Shown: piece after piece, positions 8,960 through 17,448 of the stretch
How the letters are laid out: each line of letters starts with the position of its first letter
How positions within the stretch are numbered: position 1 is the first letter of the stretch
NCBI GenBank assembly: GCA_013388845.1
Contig: JACAEN010000032.1
Span: 1 to 64,000 of the forward strand
Origin: Chloroflexota bacterium
GTDB taxonomy: Bacteria; Chloroflexota; Dehalococcoidia; GIF9; AB-539-J10
Length of the DNA stretch: 64,000 bases
Direction of reading: 5' to 3'
Program-made: the position numbers and the translations under genes
Notes under the pieces: generated by a model
The model's input: the letters and a program-made list of their open reading frames with translations, nothing else
Told to the model about the DNA's origin: nothing
The model's database searches: none

Positions 8960-9610
8960 TTAGGGAAACCTCTTAACTGGTGGCCCGGATACAAGGCTCA
9001 CACTCCAATTCTTGGGTGCCACAAGCCTCTCCAATTTATCAAGTTGTCCCAGTTTGGTCAGGCGATCGACAATCTGTTGCCAGACGCAAGGTATGTCCGG
9101 GTCAACTTCACATTTACCACCTTGTGAGCCACCACAGGGACCATTGAGCAAATGTTTAGAACATCGGGCAATAGGACACAGGCCACCAGTAAACTCCAGC
9201 ACACAATCACCACACTCGAGGCAGCGCTCCGATTCTTTCCACTCGGCATGAGCACCGCCTGCGGACAGAGTGTTGCAGCCAGGGTGCACAACTTTGTTTA
9301 CTAATTCCGCTACAGTCTGCACCCCAGCCCCATCGGTCAAAACCAGGATAGAATCGGCAGCAGCGAGTTCCTTCTTATAAGATCTGAGTTTCAACTGAGT
9401 CAACGCTCTATCACATAACATATCAACAACCAGAGACCCAGTGATAGTTTTGCCCTTCTCCTGCAAGGTGTTTTTCATTTCGGCTACTTGTTTTTCTCCG
9501 CCACTTCCCCAGCCCTCAGCACAGCCCTTACAGCCAATGAGAAAGATATTCTTATCTCCCTCAAGATAGCTTAGGATTTCTTCAATTGGTTTTTGTTCTG
9601 AAATCAACAT
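8960..9610 (-). CDS. metV: MetV-type zinc/Fe-S partner of methylene-THF reductase
   Basis: Accessory subunit of the acetogenic MetFV complex, thought to hold Fe-S clusters and link MetF to its electron donor. It is cysteine-rich: GCKGCAEGWG near residue 28, CLECGDCVLEFTGGLCPIA near 133, and CSKHLLNGPCGGSQGGKCEV followed by a further cysteine (DIPCVWQQI). The 216-residue length fits the MTHFR C-terminal-domain family. It lies directly upstream of metF and downstream of the hydrogenase protease, all on one strand. Confidence 0.9.
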   Translation of the reverse strand: MLISEQKPIEEILSYLEGDKNIFLIGCKGCAEGWGSGGEKQVAEMKNTLQEKGKTITGSLVVDMLCDRALTQLKLRSYKKELAAADSILVLTDGAGVQTVAELVNKVVHPGCNTLSAGGAHAEWKESERCLECGDCVLEFTGGLCPIARCSKHLLNGPCGGSQGGKCEVDPDIPCVWQQIVDRLTKLGQLDKLERLVAPKNWSVSLVSGPPVKRFP

Positions 9611-9635
9611 TTCATCTCTCCTTTACACCCTCACC

Positions 9636-10127
9636 TTATTCCTCTACCTCAGGGGAGAGGTTAGTTGAGGTGTTAAGCTCTGCCAAAACGGTCTCTATTA
9701 TCTGAGGCATTTTTTCTCGAAGCTCTGGCGATAACTCTAACCCCCAGTTAATCTCTTTGGGCTCGACTCCAATAATGACTGCCTCGTCTATCCCGATAGA
9801 ATCGGGATGCCAAAGTTTCATTAACATTAAGATATCTACTAAGTCCGTGTCGTGAAGGGATAGGGACGGCTTTGGCTCCCGATTTATATCCTCAAGGTGA
9901 AAACGGTAAATTTGTCCGGGCGTTCCCCCGCCTTTAACAGCATCCACTATGATCAATTTATCAACGTCCTCGGGTAGCTGCACTACATCGGGGCATGTAC
10001 CCGCATCTACTATTTTTACGTCAGGGAGAGTCCCGACAAGTCGGGATTCCAGAGCATGCACGACGTGACAACCAATTCCCTCGTCCTTTAGTAAGGCATT
10101 CCCTATCCCCAGGACAAATTTCCCCAT
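9636..10127 (-). CDS. [NiFe] hydrogenase maturation protease
   Basis: HycI/HyaD-family endopeptidase that removes the C-terminal tail of the hydrogenase large subunit after nickel insertion. Signature segments are LGIGNALLKDEGIGCHV at the N-terminus, VDAGTCPDV, KLIIVDAVKGGGTPG, and SLHDTDLVDILML with the conserved histidine near residue 100. The likely substrate is encoded 49 nt upstream. Two short palindromic repeats lie in frame inside this gene, encoding parts of LESRLVGTLPD and LWHPDSIGIDE. Both stretches look like loops added to the family core. Confidence 0.93.
   Translation of the reverse strand: MGKFVLGIGNALLKDEGIGCHVVHALESRLVGTLPDVKIVDAGTCPDVVQLPEDVDKLIIVDAVKGGGTPGQIYRFHLEDINREPKPSLSLHDTDLVDILMLMKLWHPDSIGIDEAVIIGVEPKEINWGLELSPELREKMPQIIETVLAELNTSTNLSPEVEE
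9791..9807. repeat. Palindrome inside the hydrogenase protease gene
   Basis: TCCCGATAGAATCGGGA lies within the coding sequence in frame, encoding HPDSIG on the minus strand. It belongs to the family found between genes at 1087, 1254 and 8940. Confidence 0.75.
10031..10046. repeat. Second palindrome inside the hydrogenase protease gene
   Basis: TCCCGACAAGTCGGGA, a variant of the same inverted repeat, is translated in frame as part of ESRLVGT. Confidence 0.65.
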
Positions 10128-10133
10128 TCTTTC

Positions 10134-10170
10134 ATAACTCCCCTTCCCCCTCTTATCTTAAGAGGGGGAA
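10134..10170. repeat. Palindromic intergenic repeat
   Basis: CATAACTCCCCTTCCCCC followed by TCTTATCTTAAGAGGGGGAA forms a hairpin between the hydrogenase large subunit and protease genes. It is the same element as at 1063-1123 but without the inner insertion. Confidence 0.65.
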
Positions 10171-10176
10171 TTTTTG

Positions 10177-11736
10177 CTAACAAACTCTAAATCCCCCCAG
10201 GTCATGCCCTTTGGGACTGAGCAAATGTATGGAACAGGCAAGACAGGGGTCAAAGGACCTCACAATACGCACTATCTCGAAGGGATTAGCCTCGTCCTTT
10301 ATCTTGGTTCCCGTCATAGCTTGCTCCAAGGGTCCAGGTTGGTTCTTATCATCCCGGGGAGAAATATTCCAGGTAGACGGGGTGATGACCTGGTAATTAG
10401 CAATTTTGCCTTCTCTTATTTCTATCCAGTGCCCCAGGGCACCCCTGGCTGCATCGACAAGTCCCATCCCAGTAGCTTCCTCTGGAAGTTCGTAGCTTAT
10501 GTAGGCTGGTTCACCAGGCTTGAGCTCCAGAACCCAGTCGGCCATAGCATCAGCTATGAGTTTGGTCTCTAAAGCTCGCGCAAGATTACGCCCCATGACA
10601 GAGAACATCTTGTCGGGCTTTAACTTTAGCTGAGACAAAGCGGAATCAACCAAGCTTTTGACTCTGGGATTGCCGCCAACATAGTTGACCATGATTCGAG
10701 CCAGCGGCCCAACCTCAAAAACCTTCCCACCATAGCGGGGAGATTTCAGCCAGGAATAAGCACCCCTCTTTTCTTCGTCAAGAACAACATCTCCCTGAGA
10801 GGGATGCCTGCCACTGATAGAATCAGCATACCAGGAATGCTTTACTTCCTCAGTAATCTTAGCTGGATCGAACTCGCTCAACTTGAGATCGGTAGAAGTG
10901 GTCCCGGGCTTAAAAAATCTTTTCCTCCTGGTGAGGTCAGCTTCCTTTCCATCCAGCTCATAGGAGCCGTAAGCCAATAAATTCCCACAGCCGCGCCCAA
11001 TTTCAAAATAATCTGAGTAAGCCCGGGCTACCGCCAGTACATCCGGGAGGTAGACATTATCAATAAACTCCTGAAGCTCCTTCAGCCTCCACAGGAACGA
11101 TGTCATATTGTCCACCGTGGGTACAGAGGCAACTCCACCGGGCATTATGCCCATGTTGTGAGGCATCTTGCCACCAAATATAGCAAGCATCTCCTGGCCT
11201 TTACGACGCATATCGAAGGCAGTGACATAATGGGCCACCGCTTGTTCGTTAACATCGTCAGGCAAGCGATAATCACCTTCATAGCGAGGCACAAAAGGCC
11301 CCAGTTCCCCACGGGCAATAAAGCCCTTTATGGAATTCAAGGCAGGATTATTCCCCTCATACTTTGCTAACCTAGCCACATCTACATAATCAAGAGCCAC
11401 TAAGTGATAAAAATGCAGGATATGGTCAGCGATATGGGCTGCCCCTAGAATTAGATTGCGAATAATTCTGCCGTTGTCAGGGATTTCGTCAGCGATGCCA
11501 AAGGCACTATCCAGGTTGAAGGCGGCGGCAATAGAATGGCTTGTCGGGCAAACTCCACAAATACGCTGAGCTATCCGCTGGGCATCCCGAGGATCCCTGC
11601 CCCTCATGATTAGCTCCAAGCCGCGGAACAGCATCCCGGAACTCTTAGCCTCCTTTACCTTGCCACCCTCGACTACTGCCTCAACCTTGAGATGTCCCTC
11701 GATACGGGTAACTGGATCGATTACAATCTTGCCCAT
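10177..11736 (-). CDS. [NiFe] hydrogenase large subunit
   Basis: Holds the NiFe(CN)2CO active site for H2 oxidation or evolution. The L1 motif RICGVCPTSHS is near residue 60 and the L2 motif DPCLACSIH near 500, followed by a 15-residue tail starting LLSPKGH that the adjacent protease should remove. Sequence style (DPVTRIEGHLK, FRGLELIMRGRDPRDAQRI) resembles group 1-type uptake enzymes more than MvhA-type. However, the partner small subunit lacks a Tat signal, so the enzyme should be cytoplasmic. It starts at the base after the small-subunit stop. The ligands are all cysteine, with no selenocysteine. Confidence 0.95.
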   Translation of the reverse strand: MGKIVIDPVTRIEGHLKVEAVVEGGKVKEAKSSGMLFRGLELIMRGRDPRDAQRIAQRICGVCPTSHSIAAAFNLDSAFGIADEIPDNGRIIRNLILGAAHIADHILHFYHLVALDYVDVARLAKYEGNNPALNSIKGFIARGELGPFVPRYEGDYRLPDDVNEQAVAHYVTAFDMRRKGQEMLAIFGGKMPHNMGIMPGGVASVPTVDNMTSFLWRLKELQEFIDNVYLPDVLAVARAYSDYFEIGRGCGNLLAYGSYELDGKEADLTRRKRFFKPGTTSTDLKLSEFDPAKITEEVKHSWYADSISGRHPSQGDVVLDEEKRGAYSWLKSPRYGGKVFEVGPLARIMVNYVGGNPRVKSLVDSALSQLKLKPDKMFSVMGRNLARALETKLIADAMADWVLELKPGEPAYISYELPEEATGMGLVDAARGALGHWIEIREGKIANYQVITPSTWNISPRDDKNQPGPLEQAMTGTKIKDEANPFEIVRIVRSFDPCLACSIHLLSPKGHDLGGFRVC

Positions 11737-12603
11737 TTATTTAACCTCCTCTGGCAAAGCAGCTTGGCTTACTTTCTCGTAAAGCGGGGAAATGTCAAAA
11801 AACCCGGGCTCCGTGCAGCCAATACATGTGGCACCACAACCTACACACCAATTTACTTTATTGTTCCACAACCGCACAGGACAATCGGCATGGGTTATGG
11901 GGCCCCGGCATCCTAATTCATAATTGCAGCCAGGGTCGCCAAACTTCTTAGCAAACTTATTTTCATCATAGTAGGCCCGCCTCTGACAGTTCTCGTGGAT
12001 TGTTTGCCCATAGAACGCCTTAGGACGTTTATGTTCATCCAAGTCCTCCGGTTTGGGCAGACCGGAAAGCAGGATACTAGCCACTGTGCGGACAAACCAA
12101 TCAGGATGTGGCGCACAACCGGGGATATTTATCAAGGGAGTATTGATGCCCTTAGCCTGAAGAACCTCACTGACGCTGCGACACTGAGTAGGGTTAGGAT
12201 TAGCTGCAGGAATTCCCCCAAAGGCAGCACAGCTACCCAAAGCAATGACCACCAGGGCATCCTTAGCCAGTGTTTCCAGCCAAGACTGCATAGTCATTGG
12301 CTTGCCATCCTGTTCGCCAAACACGCCATGGATGCCATCTTTAGCAGTAGGTATAGCCCCTTCCACAATCAAGATATAACCTCTTTTCTTCTTCCGCGAG
12401 GTATCCACCATAACTTCAATTACAGGCGCTCCCGCCCCCGCCATGACAGTAAGATGAAACCTGAGATTGATATGACTGCCTGGGAGCACCTCATCAACCA
12501 AGAGATTTTTGATAGAAGGATTTATGACATTGAGAAGAGAGACTGAGCAACCGGTACATCCAGCAGCCTGTAACCATATCGCCGGGTATTCTTTGGTATC
12601 CAT
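11737..12603 (-). CDS. [NiFe] hydrogenase small subunit, cytoplasmic form
   Basis: Carries the Fe-S relay to the NiFe site. The proximal cluster motif LQAAGCTGCSVSLLN begins near residue 10, with VVIALGSCAAFGGIPAANP near 120 and NIPGCAPHPDWF near 158. C-terminal motifs for the medial and distal clusters are ENCQRRAYYDENKFA, YELGCRGPITHADCPVRLW, and VNWCVGCGATCIGCTEPGF. There is no twin-arginine signal peptide, unlike periplasmic group 1 enzymes. It lies downstream of cooC with a 30-nt gap and directly abuts the large-subunit gene. Confidence 0.95.
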   Translation of the reverse strand: MDTKEYPAIWLQAAGCTGCSVSLLNVINPSIKNLLVDEVLPGSHINLRFHLTVMAGAGAPVIEVMVDTSRKKKRGYILIVEGAIPTAKDGIHGVFGEQDGKPMTMQSWLETLAKDALVVIALGSCAAFGGIPAANPNPTQCRSVSEVLQAKGINTPLINIPGCAPHPDWFVRTVASILLSGLPKPEDLDEHKRPKAFYGQTIHENCQRRAYYDENKFAKKFGDPGCNYELGCRGPITHADCPVRLWNNKVNWCVGCGATCIGCTEPGFFDISPLYEKVSQAALPEEVK

Positions 12604-12633
12604 AAGTTCTTACCTGCCTTTCGACTTTTTCAA

Positions 12634-13407
12634 TCATAGACGTAAGCTTTCAACTATCTCTTTGACCTTCGATCGAAGGGGCGATTCCTGAGGGAGTTCA
12701 GTGACGGGCTTCCCCTTCATCTCCAAACCTGCCATATTGGGGTCCTCCGGAATCAGAGCAATAACCTGAAGGCCCGATTCGTCGATCGCCTTCTTTATCT
12801 CCGGAGACAATTCACCTTTGACGCGATTGATTATCAGACCAACTTCACCTACTTTTGTTCTCAATTCTCCAATGAGTTCCTTCATTCGAGCTGCTGTAGT
12901 AACACCTTTCATGGTCGGGTCAGACATAATGAGCAAAACATCCACGTCTCTGGTTGTTTGGCGGCTGATGTGTTCCATGCCCGCTTCACAGTCCATGACA
13001 ACGTAATCATACTTATAATCTTTCACCAGTTTATCTAGAGAGGCACGCAAGAATTCGTTAGAGGCACAATAGCATCCCGGCCCTTCTGGACGCCCCATGG
13101 CTAGAAGGTCGAAGCCCTTGGACTCAGCCAGGGATTCCACTATCTTACCAAACAAATATTCTTGCTTGGGGATGGTGGGGCTTAAACGACCCTTGGAGAC
13201 ATCCTCAGTCATCTTTTCCCGTATTCTGCCCACAGTCCTATTTTCATCTAGAGGCAAACCCAGCGCCTGGTTGAGATTAGTGCTAGGATCAGCATCTACA
13301 GCCAGGACCAACCCCTTCTGAGAAAGAAGACTGATGAGCAGGGCAGCCACGGTAGTCTTGCCCGTGCCTCCTTTTCCTGCGATGGCAATCGTTATCGTTT
13401 TGGTCAT
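12634..13407 (-). CDS. CODH/ACS nickel-insertion ATPase CooC/AcsF
   Basis: MinD-like ATPase that matures nickel sites of carbon monoxide dehydrogenase or acetyl-CoA synthase. It has the deviant Walker A IAGKGGTGKTT at residue 8, a Walker B-like region DYVVMDCEAGMEH, and the CooC-typical GPGCYCASNEFLR, whose cysteine pair can bind metal at the dimer interface. The length of 257 residues is standard. It overlaps the upstream nuoF-like stop by 4 nt. Whether it serves CdhA, CdhC or both cannot be told from sequence. Confidence 0.93.
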   Translation of the reverse strand: MTKTITIAIAGKGGTGKTTVAALLISLLSQKGLVLAVDADPSTNLNQALGLPLDENRTVGRIREKMTEDVSKGRLSPTIPKQEYLFGKIVESLAESKGFDLLAMGRPEGPGCYCASNEFLRASLDKLVKDYKYDYVVMDCEAGMEHISRQTTRDVDVLLIMSDPTMKGVTTAARMKELIGELRTKVGEVGLIINRVKGELSPEIKKAIDESGLQVIALIPEDPNMAGLEMKGKPVTELPQESPLRSKVKEIVESLRL

Positions 13408-15308
13408 TTCTTTGCTCCCTTTTTCGATAAATTCGAGGAGGGCAGCAAGCTAACAGGCGATAGCTTAACTACGGCATTATACTCGGGCGGGCAGACTTGC
13501 AAGCATGTACCACACTTAGAGCATTTAGTCTGGTCAATAACCTTCACTTCTCCCTTCTCCCCCTTAACTGCCTCTGTGGGACAGGTCAAAACACAATGCT
13601 CACAGGCTCTGTCACACTTGTCGGGAAGGATATAATACACAGTGAGTTCGGGACATACTCCAGCGGGGCAGCGCTTCTCCAGAATATGAGCTTCGTATTC
13701 GTCTCGGAAATAGCGCAGGGTTGTGAGGACAGGATTAGGAGCTGTTTTCCCCAAGCCGCACAGCGACCCAGCCTTGACGTCTTCAGCTAACGCGAGGAGA
13801 AGGTCAAAATCTTTTACTCGGCCTCGGCCAGCCCTGATGTCCTCCAGAATATGTAGCATTTGCAAAGTCCCCAGGCGACACATGGTGCATTTGCCACAGG
13901 ATTCCTTAGTTGAGAAATCGAGAAAGAACCTGGCAGCATCGACCATGCAGTTATCCTCATCCATGACAATCATGCCCCCGGAACCCATCATCGAGCCAGC
14001 CTCACGAAGGGAATCGTAATCGATAGGGCTGTCGAGCAAAGTCTCGGGGAGACATCCTCCTGAGGGCCCCCCTATCTGTACCGCCTTAAACTGTTTATCT
14101 TTGGCAATGCCACCGCCAATGTCATAAATAAGCTCGCGAAGCGTTGTCCCCATAGGCACTTCAGTTAATCCCACATTAGCAACTTTGCCTGCCAGGGTAA
14201 ACACTGCTGTGCCCTTGCTTCCCTCAGTACCGATGGAGGCAAACCAATCTGCCCCTCGCTCAATTATCAAGGGAACATAAGCAAAAGTCTTCACATTGTT
14301 TAATAAAGTAGGCTTATTCCACAAGCCAGCTTCAGAAAGGCGCGGAGGTCGTGGCCTAGGCTCGCTCCTTTTACCTTCGATAGCCGCGACTAACGCCGTG
14401 GCTTCCCCGGAAACGAAAGCTCCAGCCCCGGCTGCTATCTCGATATGGAAACCAAAACCGCTACTTAGGATATTATCTCCCAAGAAACCTAACTCCTCGG
14501 CTTGCTTTAAGGCAATTTGCACGCGCTCAATAGCTAAAGGATATTCAGCACGGACATAGATATAACCTTGCTCAGCACCTACGACGTAACCAGCAATAAT
14601 CATGCCCTCGATAACTTGATGAGGGTCGCTTTCCAGAATCACGCGGTCCATAAAAGCACCAGGGTCGCCTTCATCAGCATTGCATATGATATATTTTGGT
14701 GTGCTTTTAGCCTTACAGCATAGCTCCCATTTCAGATGTGTAGGAAATCCCGCCCCACCCCGCCCCCGCAGGCCTGACTTCTCCAGCTCCCTAACTATTT
14801 TCTCAGGCGACATCCCTGATACTTTCTCTAGACTGCTATAGCCACCATTGGCGATATAGTGATTTATATCTTCCGGGTCGATGAAGCCACAGCGGCGTAA
14901 TATAAGACGAAGTTCATGCTCAAACCTGGGAAGCTCGGGTATATAGACTGCTTCCCCGCCGTTACCCTCAAGGGTGCCTAAGGCAAGCTCAAGGCAAGGG
15001 TCATCGCCGGCAACATAACCTTCCACGAGGCGGGGTACACTCTCCGGAGTTACATTAGGATACACAACACGAGGAGAACCAGCCTTGCATATAGTAACCA
15101 ATGGCTCAGCATGGCATAGCCCCATGCAGCCAACCTGGATAATCGGGACTTCCAGTCCTTGCCTCATTAGCTCCTTATTAAAGGCCTCAACTACATCCAA
15201 GGCGCCGGCTGCCCGACCACATGTAGCGGCACTAACAAGGACATAATTGTTTTTTTGCAGAGCCTCCCACTCAGCTCTCGCCCTGCTCTTAATTTCCTCA
15301 AAAGTCAT
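13404..15308 (-). CDS. Second NuoF-like flavoprotein, in the CODH/ACS operon
   Basis: A paralogue of the 4686-6617 protein with the same plan: an N-terminal thioredoxin-like [2Fe-2S] domain (TCGRAAGALDV, GCMGLCHAEP), an FMN/NAD(P)H part (GLRGRGGAGFPTHLKWEL), the cluster motif ESCGKCTMCRLG, and two C-terminal [4Fe-4S] motifs (CDRACEHCVLTCP, CSKCGTCLQVCP). In the first C-terminal motif the spacing CDRACEHCVLTC differs from a standard CxxCxxCxxxC. It sits between the nuoE-like gene and cooC, so it probably links pyridine nucleotides to CODH, ferredoxin or the nearby hydrogenase. No hydrogenase-type or FdhA-type catalytic subunit is fused or adjacent. Confidence 0.92.
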   Translation of the reverse strand: MTFEEIKSRARAEWEALQKNNYVLVSAATCGRAAGALDVVEAFNKELMRQGLEVPIIQVGCMGLCHAEPLVTICKAGSPRVVYPNVTPESVPRLVEGYVAGDDPCLELALGTLEGNGGEAVYIPELPRFEHELRLILRRCGFIDPEDINHYIANGGYSSLEKVSGMSPEKIVRELEKSGLRGRGGAGFPTHLKWELCCKAKSTPKYIICNADEGDPGAFMDRVILESDPHQVIEGMIIAGYVVGAEQGYIYVRAEYPLAIERVQIALKQAEELGFLGDNILSSGFGFHIEIAAGAGAFVSGEATALVAAIEGKRSEPRPRPPRLSEAGLWNKPTLLNNVKTFAYVPLIIERGADWFASIGTEGSKGTAVFTLAGKVANVGLTEVPMGTTLRELIYDIGGGIAKDKQFKAVQIGGPSGGCLPETLLDSPIDYDSLREAGSMMGSGGMIVMDEDNCMVDAARFFLDFSTKESCGKCTMCRLGTLQMLHILEDIRAGRGRVKDFDLLLALAEDVKAGSLCGLGKTAPNPVLTTLRYFRDEYEAHILEKRCPAGVCPELTVYYILPDKCDRACEHCVLTCPTEAVKGEKGEVKVIDQTKCSKCGTCLQVCPPEYNAVVKLSPVSLLPSSNLSKKGAKK

Positions 15309-15314
15309 CTTGTG

Positions 15315-15365
15315 TTATAAGAAATCCTAAATTCGAAGCACCAAATCCTAAACAAATTCAAATGT
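15315..15365. repeat. AT-rich dispersed repeat, copy 1
   Basis: The gap between the second nuoF-like and nuoE-like genes holds GAAATCCTAAATTCGAAGC and following AT-rich sequence. It is closely matched, in inverse orientation, at 17398-17440 beyond acsC. The two copies bracket nuoE2 and acsC. Confidence 0.6.
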
Positions 15366-15394
15366 CTAAACTCAAATACCAAGGGCCGTTTTTG

Positions 15395-15907
15395 TCATTT
15401 GGATTTTGATTTTTTGATATTGTTTAAGTTTTGAACTTCTTGCTTATACGGTATTAAAGCTTCTTCCACCTTAAAGGGCGTCATCTTAGGATAGATTCTA
15501 TCCCTTATTACCATTACGGGAGCCAGCATGCAGCACCCAATACAAGCGACCCTTTCCAAGCTAAAGCTACCATCCTTGGCAGTCTCGCCTACTTTGATGC
15601 CTAGCTCACGCTCCAGGGCCTCCAGAATAAGTCTACCCCCCGCTAGGTGACAGGCAGTCCCCATACAAACCATGGTGTGGTATTTTCCTAACGGAACAAA
15701 GCGAAACTGATTATAAAAGGTAGCAACCCCCCAGACCTCAATCTCTGGTATATCCAAGAACTCGGCAATTTCTCGCAGCGCTTTCCTGGGGAGATACCCT
15801 AGCTTTGTCTGGACTTCTTGCAATAGTGGAATTAAGTTTTTCTTCCGTTTTTTATAGTGACCTAAAATCTCAGCTACTACTTGGCTAGCTTGCTCTTCTG
15901 TAATCAT
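15395..15907 (-). CDS. Second NuoE-like [2Fe-2S] subunit, in the CODH/ACS operon
   Basis: Thioredoxin-like partner for the second NuoF-like protein. Cluster ligands appear in VCMGTACHLAGG and ACIGCCMLAPV. The segment GYLPRKALREIAEFLDIPE and GVATFYNQFRFVP match the family. At 170 residues it equals the first copy in length but diverges widely, so the two nuoEF pairs are not a recent duplication. The C-terminus ends in a lysine/asparagine-rich tail (NLNNIKKSKSK) that runs into the AT-rich repeat zone downstream, so it may be repeat-derived. Confidence 0.91.
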   Translation of the reverse strand: MITEEQASQVVAEILGHYKKRKKNLIPLLQEVQTKLGYLPRKALREIAEFLDIPEIEVWGVATFYNQFRFVPLGKYHTMVCMGTACHLAGGRLILEALERELGIKVGETAKDGSFSLERVACIGCCMLAPVMVIRDRIYPKMTPFKVEEALIPYKQEVQNLNNIKKSKSK

Positions 15908-15920
15908 TCTTTCGACAAAC

Positions 15921-17291
15921 TCAGGACAGACCCTTCAGTTCCTTAGCAACTCCGGGCAGGAAGGCTGCTATTCCAGTCGTTTCCCGGGGACCTACTATTA
16001 CCTCCCATTCACGATTCAAAGCTTCCTCAAGCTCGCCTTTGATCCTGGCTACTTTTCCCGGGATAATTAGCTTTCTATGCTTCACTCTATCTCCAATGCC
16101 ACATTTCTTAATAAATGCTCCTACGGAATCGCCGCTAAACTTGCCAGCAGCCCAGGCAGTGAGGACACCAAGTCCTTCCGCATCCTTGACACAAATGTAG
16201 GCAGGAATCTTGGTAGCCTCCACAGCCGATGACACAAGGAAGTAGGTCAAAGCCCAGTTGGAAGTGACCAGAACTGGCGAATGCTCATCAGGTTCTCCCA
16301 CTTCATAATACTTCTGCTGTACTGCCATAGGGAAGCGGGGATCGGTATAAATATTAAGTCGTTGAACCAGAAGGGGAAGCAGAGAATATTGGTCGAAATC
16401 AGAGAGGACAATAACGCCGGCCCATTTAGTGACAAATGTCGAGGCCACCATTATTTCCTTCAACCCACCTTTAGCCATGAAGCAAGGAAAGGCGATAGTG
16501 GGATAGCCCAGAGGCTTGAAACCTTGCTTTAGCGCTGCCCTACGTATAAAAGTCTGGTCTCTTATCGCCTCCATAAGATTTTTAGAACCGGGGTCTAAAA
16601 CCAGTCCCTCAATTCCTGCCTCTTTTAATCTGGTAGTCAGAGGAATAAGTTCTTCAACGCCTTCCCCACGAAGGCCAACAGGAGTAAGGTTCGCTTTGAT
16701 TTTTGGAATAGCCTTATCAATGTTTTCCTTCGTTATGGGGTAAAGAAGCGGACGTCTATCTGCGCATATATCTCGGGCCGCAAATAAGGCATCCATATCT
16801 TTTGAGATTAAGACCATGCCCAGGTCTGTTGACCCATAAACTTTTTTCACCAAAGCCAAAAATTTGTCCTTGCGCCCCGATTCAAAATAGAGTGCCAGAA
16901 GGTCTGCCTTTAGAGTTACGCCGACCCAGGGGAATTGCAATTCTTTTATTTTCTTTATCTTCTCCTCAATTTTGGCATTGTCATCCTTGTCTGAGATGAG
17001 GAGGGCGATGCCTGGCTTATGGACAAATGTTTTCTCATGCCGATATACTACTTCTTCGTTCCCGATTTTGACGGCGTTCTCCCTCGAGCCTATGGTAACA
17101 AGCTTTATCGGCGGTGCCAGAAGGTCCACCAGCTTGGCTTTTACCTCTTTAGAGAGGTAAGGGCATTTATCTACACTAGCTCCGCCTGACGCCAGCTTCA
17201 TGGCAAAGGCAAAACAAGTAGGAAAGCCACAGTCCTTGCATGGTTTCCTGCCGGGGAGCATCTTTACAATCTCAGAACCTGCAATTGGCAT
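15921..17291 (-). CDS. acsC: Corrinoid iron-sulfur protein large subunit (CODH/ACS gamma)
   Basis: Together with AcsD it binds the corrinoid that carries the methyl group to acetyl-CoA synthase. The N-terminal [4Fe-4S] motif is CKDCGFPTCFAFAMKLASGG with a fourth cysteine at DKCPYL, which is typical. A TIM-barrel domain and the C-terminal cobalamin-binding domain follow (LVTSNWALTYFLVSSAVEA, AYICVKDAEGLGVLTAW). The 456 residues match the usual length. It is followed by the nuoE-like gene with a 13-nt gap and preceded by cdhC across a 157-nt repeat-bearing spacer. Confidence 0.95.
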   Translation of the reverse strand: MPIAGSEIVKMLPGRKPCKDCGFPTCFAFAMKLASGGASVDKCPYLSKEVKAKLVDLLAPPIKLVTIGSRENAVKIGNEEVVYRHEKTFVHKPGIALLISDKDDNAKIEEKIKKIKELQFPWVGVTLKADLLALYFESGRKDKFLALVKKVYGSTDLGMVLISKDMDALFAARDICADRRPLLYPITKENIDKAIPKIKANLTPVGLRGEGVEELIPLTTRLKEAGIEGLVLDPGSKNLMEAIRDQTFIRRAALKQGFKPLGYPTIAFPCFMAKGGLKEIMVASTFVTKWAGVIVLSDFDQYSLLPLLVQRLNIYTDPRFPMAVQQKYYEVGEPDEHSPVLVTSNWALTYFLVSSAVEATKIPAYICVKDAEGLGVLTAWAAGKFSGDSVGAFIKKCGIGDRVKHRKLIIPGKVARIKGELEEALNREWEVIVGPRETTGIAAFLPGVAKELKGLS

Positions 17292-17307
17292 AGCAAACCC
17301 CCTTTTT

Positions 17308-17440
17308 CGTCAAACTCTAAATCCTAAGCTCCAAACTTTAAACAATCTCCAAATTTAGACTCCAAAGGCTCAAAACATTTTGAATTTTGGATTTCGGTCA
17401 TTTGAATTTGTTTCGGATTTGGTGCTTGGAATTTCTTATT
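17308..17440. repeat. AT-rich dispersed repeat, copy 2, between cdhC and acsC
   Basis: The 157-nt spacer is AT-rich. Its 17398-17440 portion is the near reverse complement of 15315-15365, while its 17308-17345 portion (CTCTAAATCCTAAGCTCC) is a shorter direct relative. The spacer can fold on itself and could partly attenuate transcription between cdhC and acsC. Confidence 0.55.
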
Positions 17441-17448
17441 TCCTCCTT

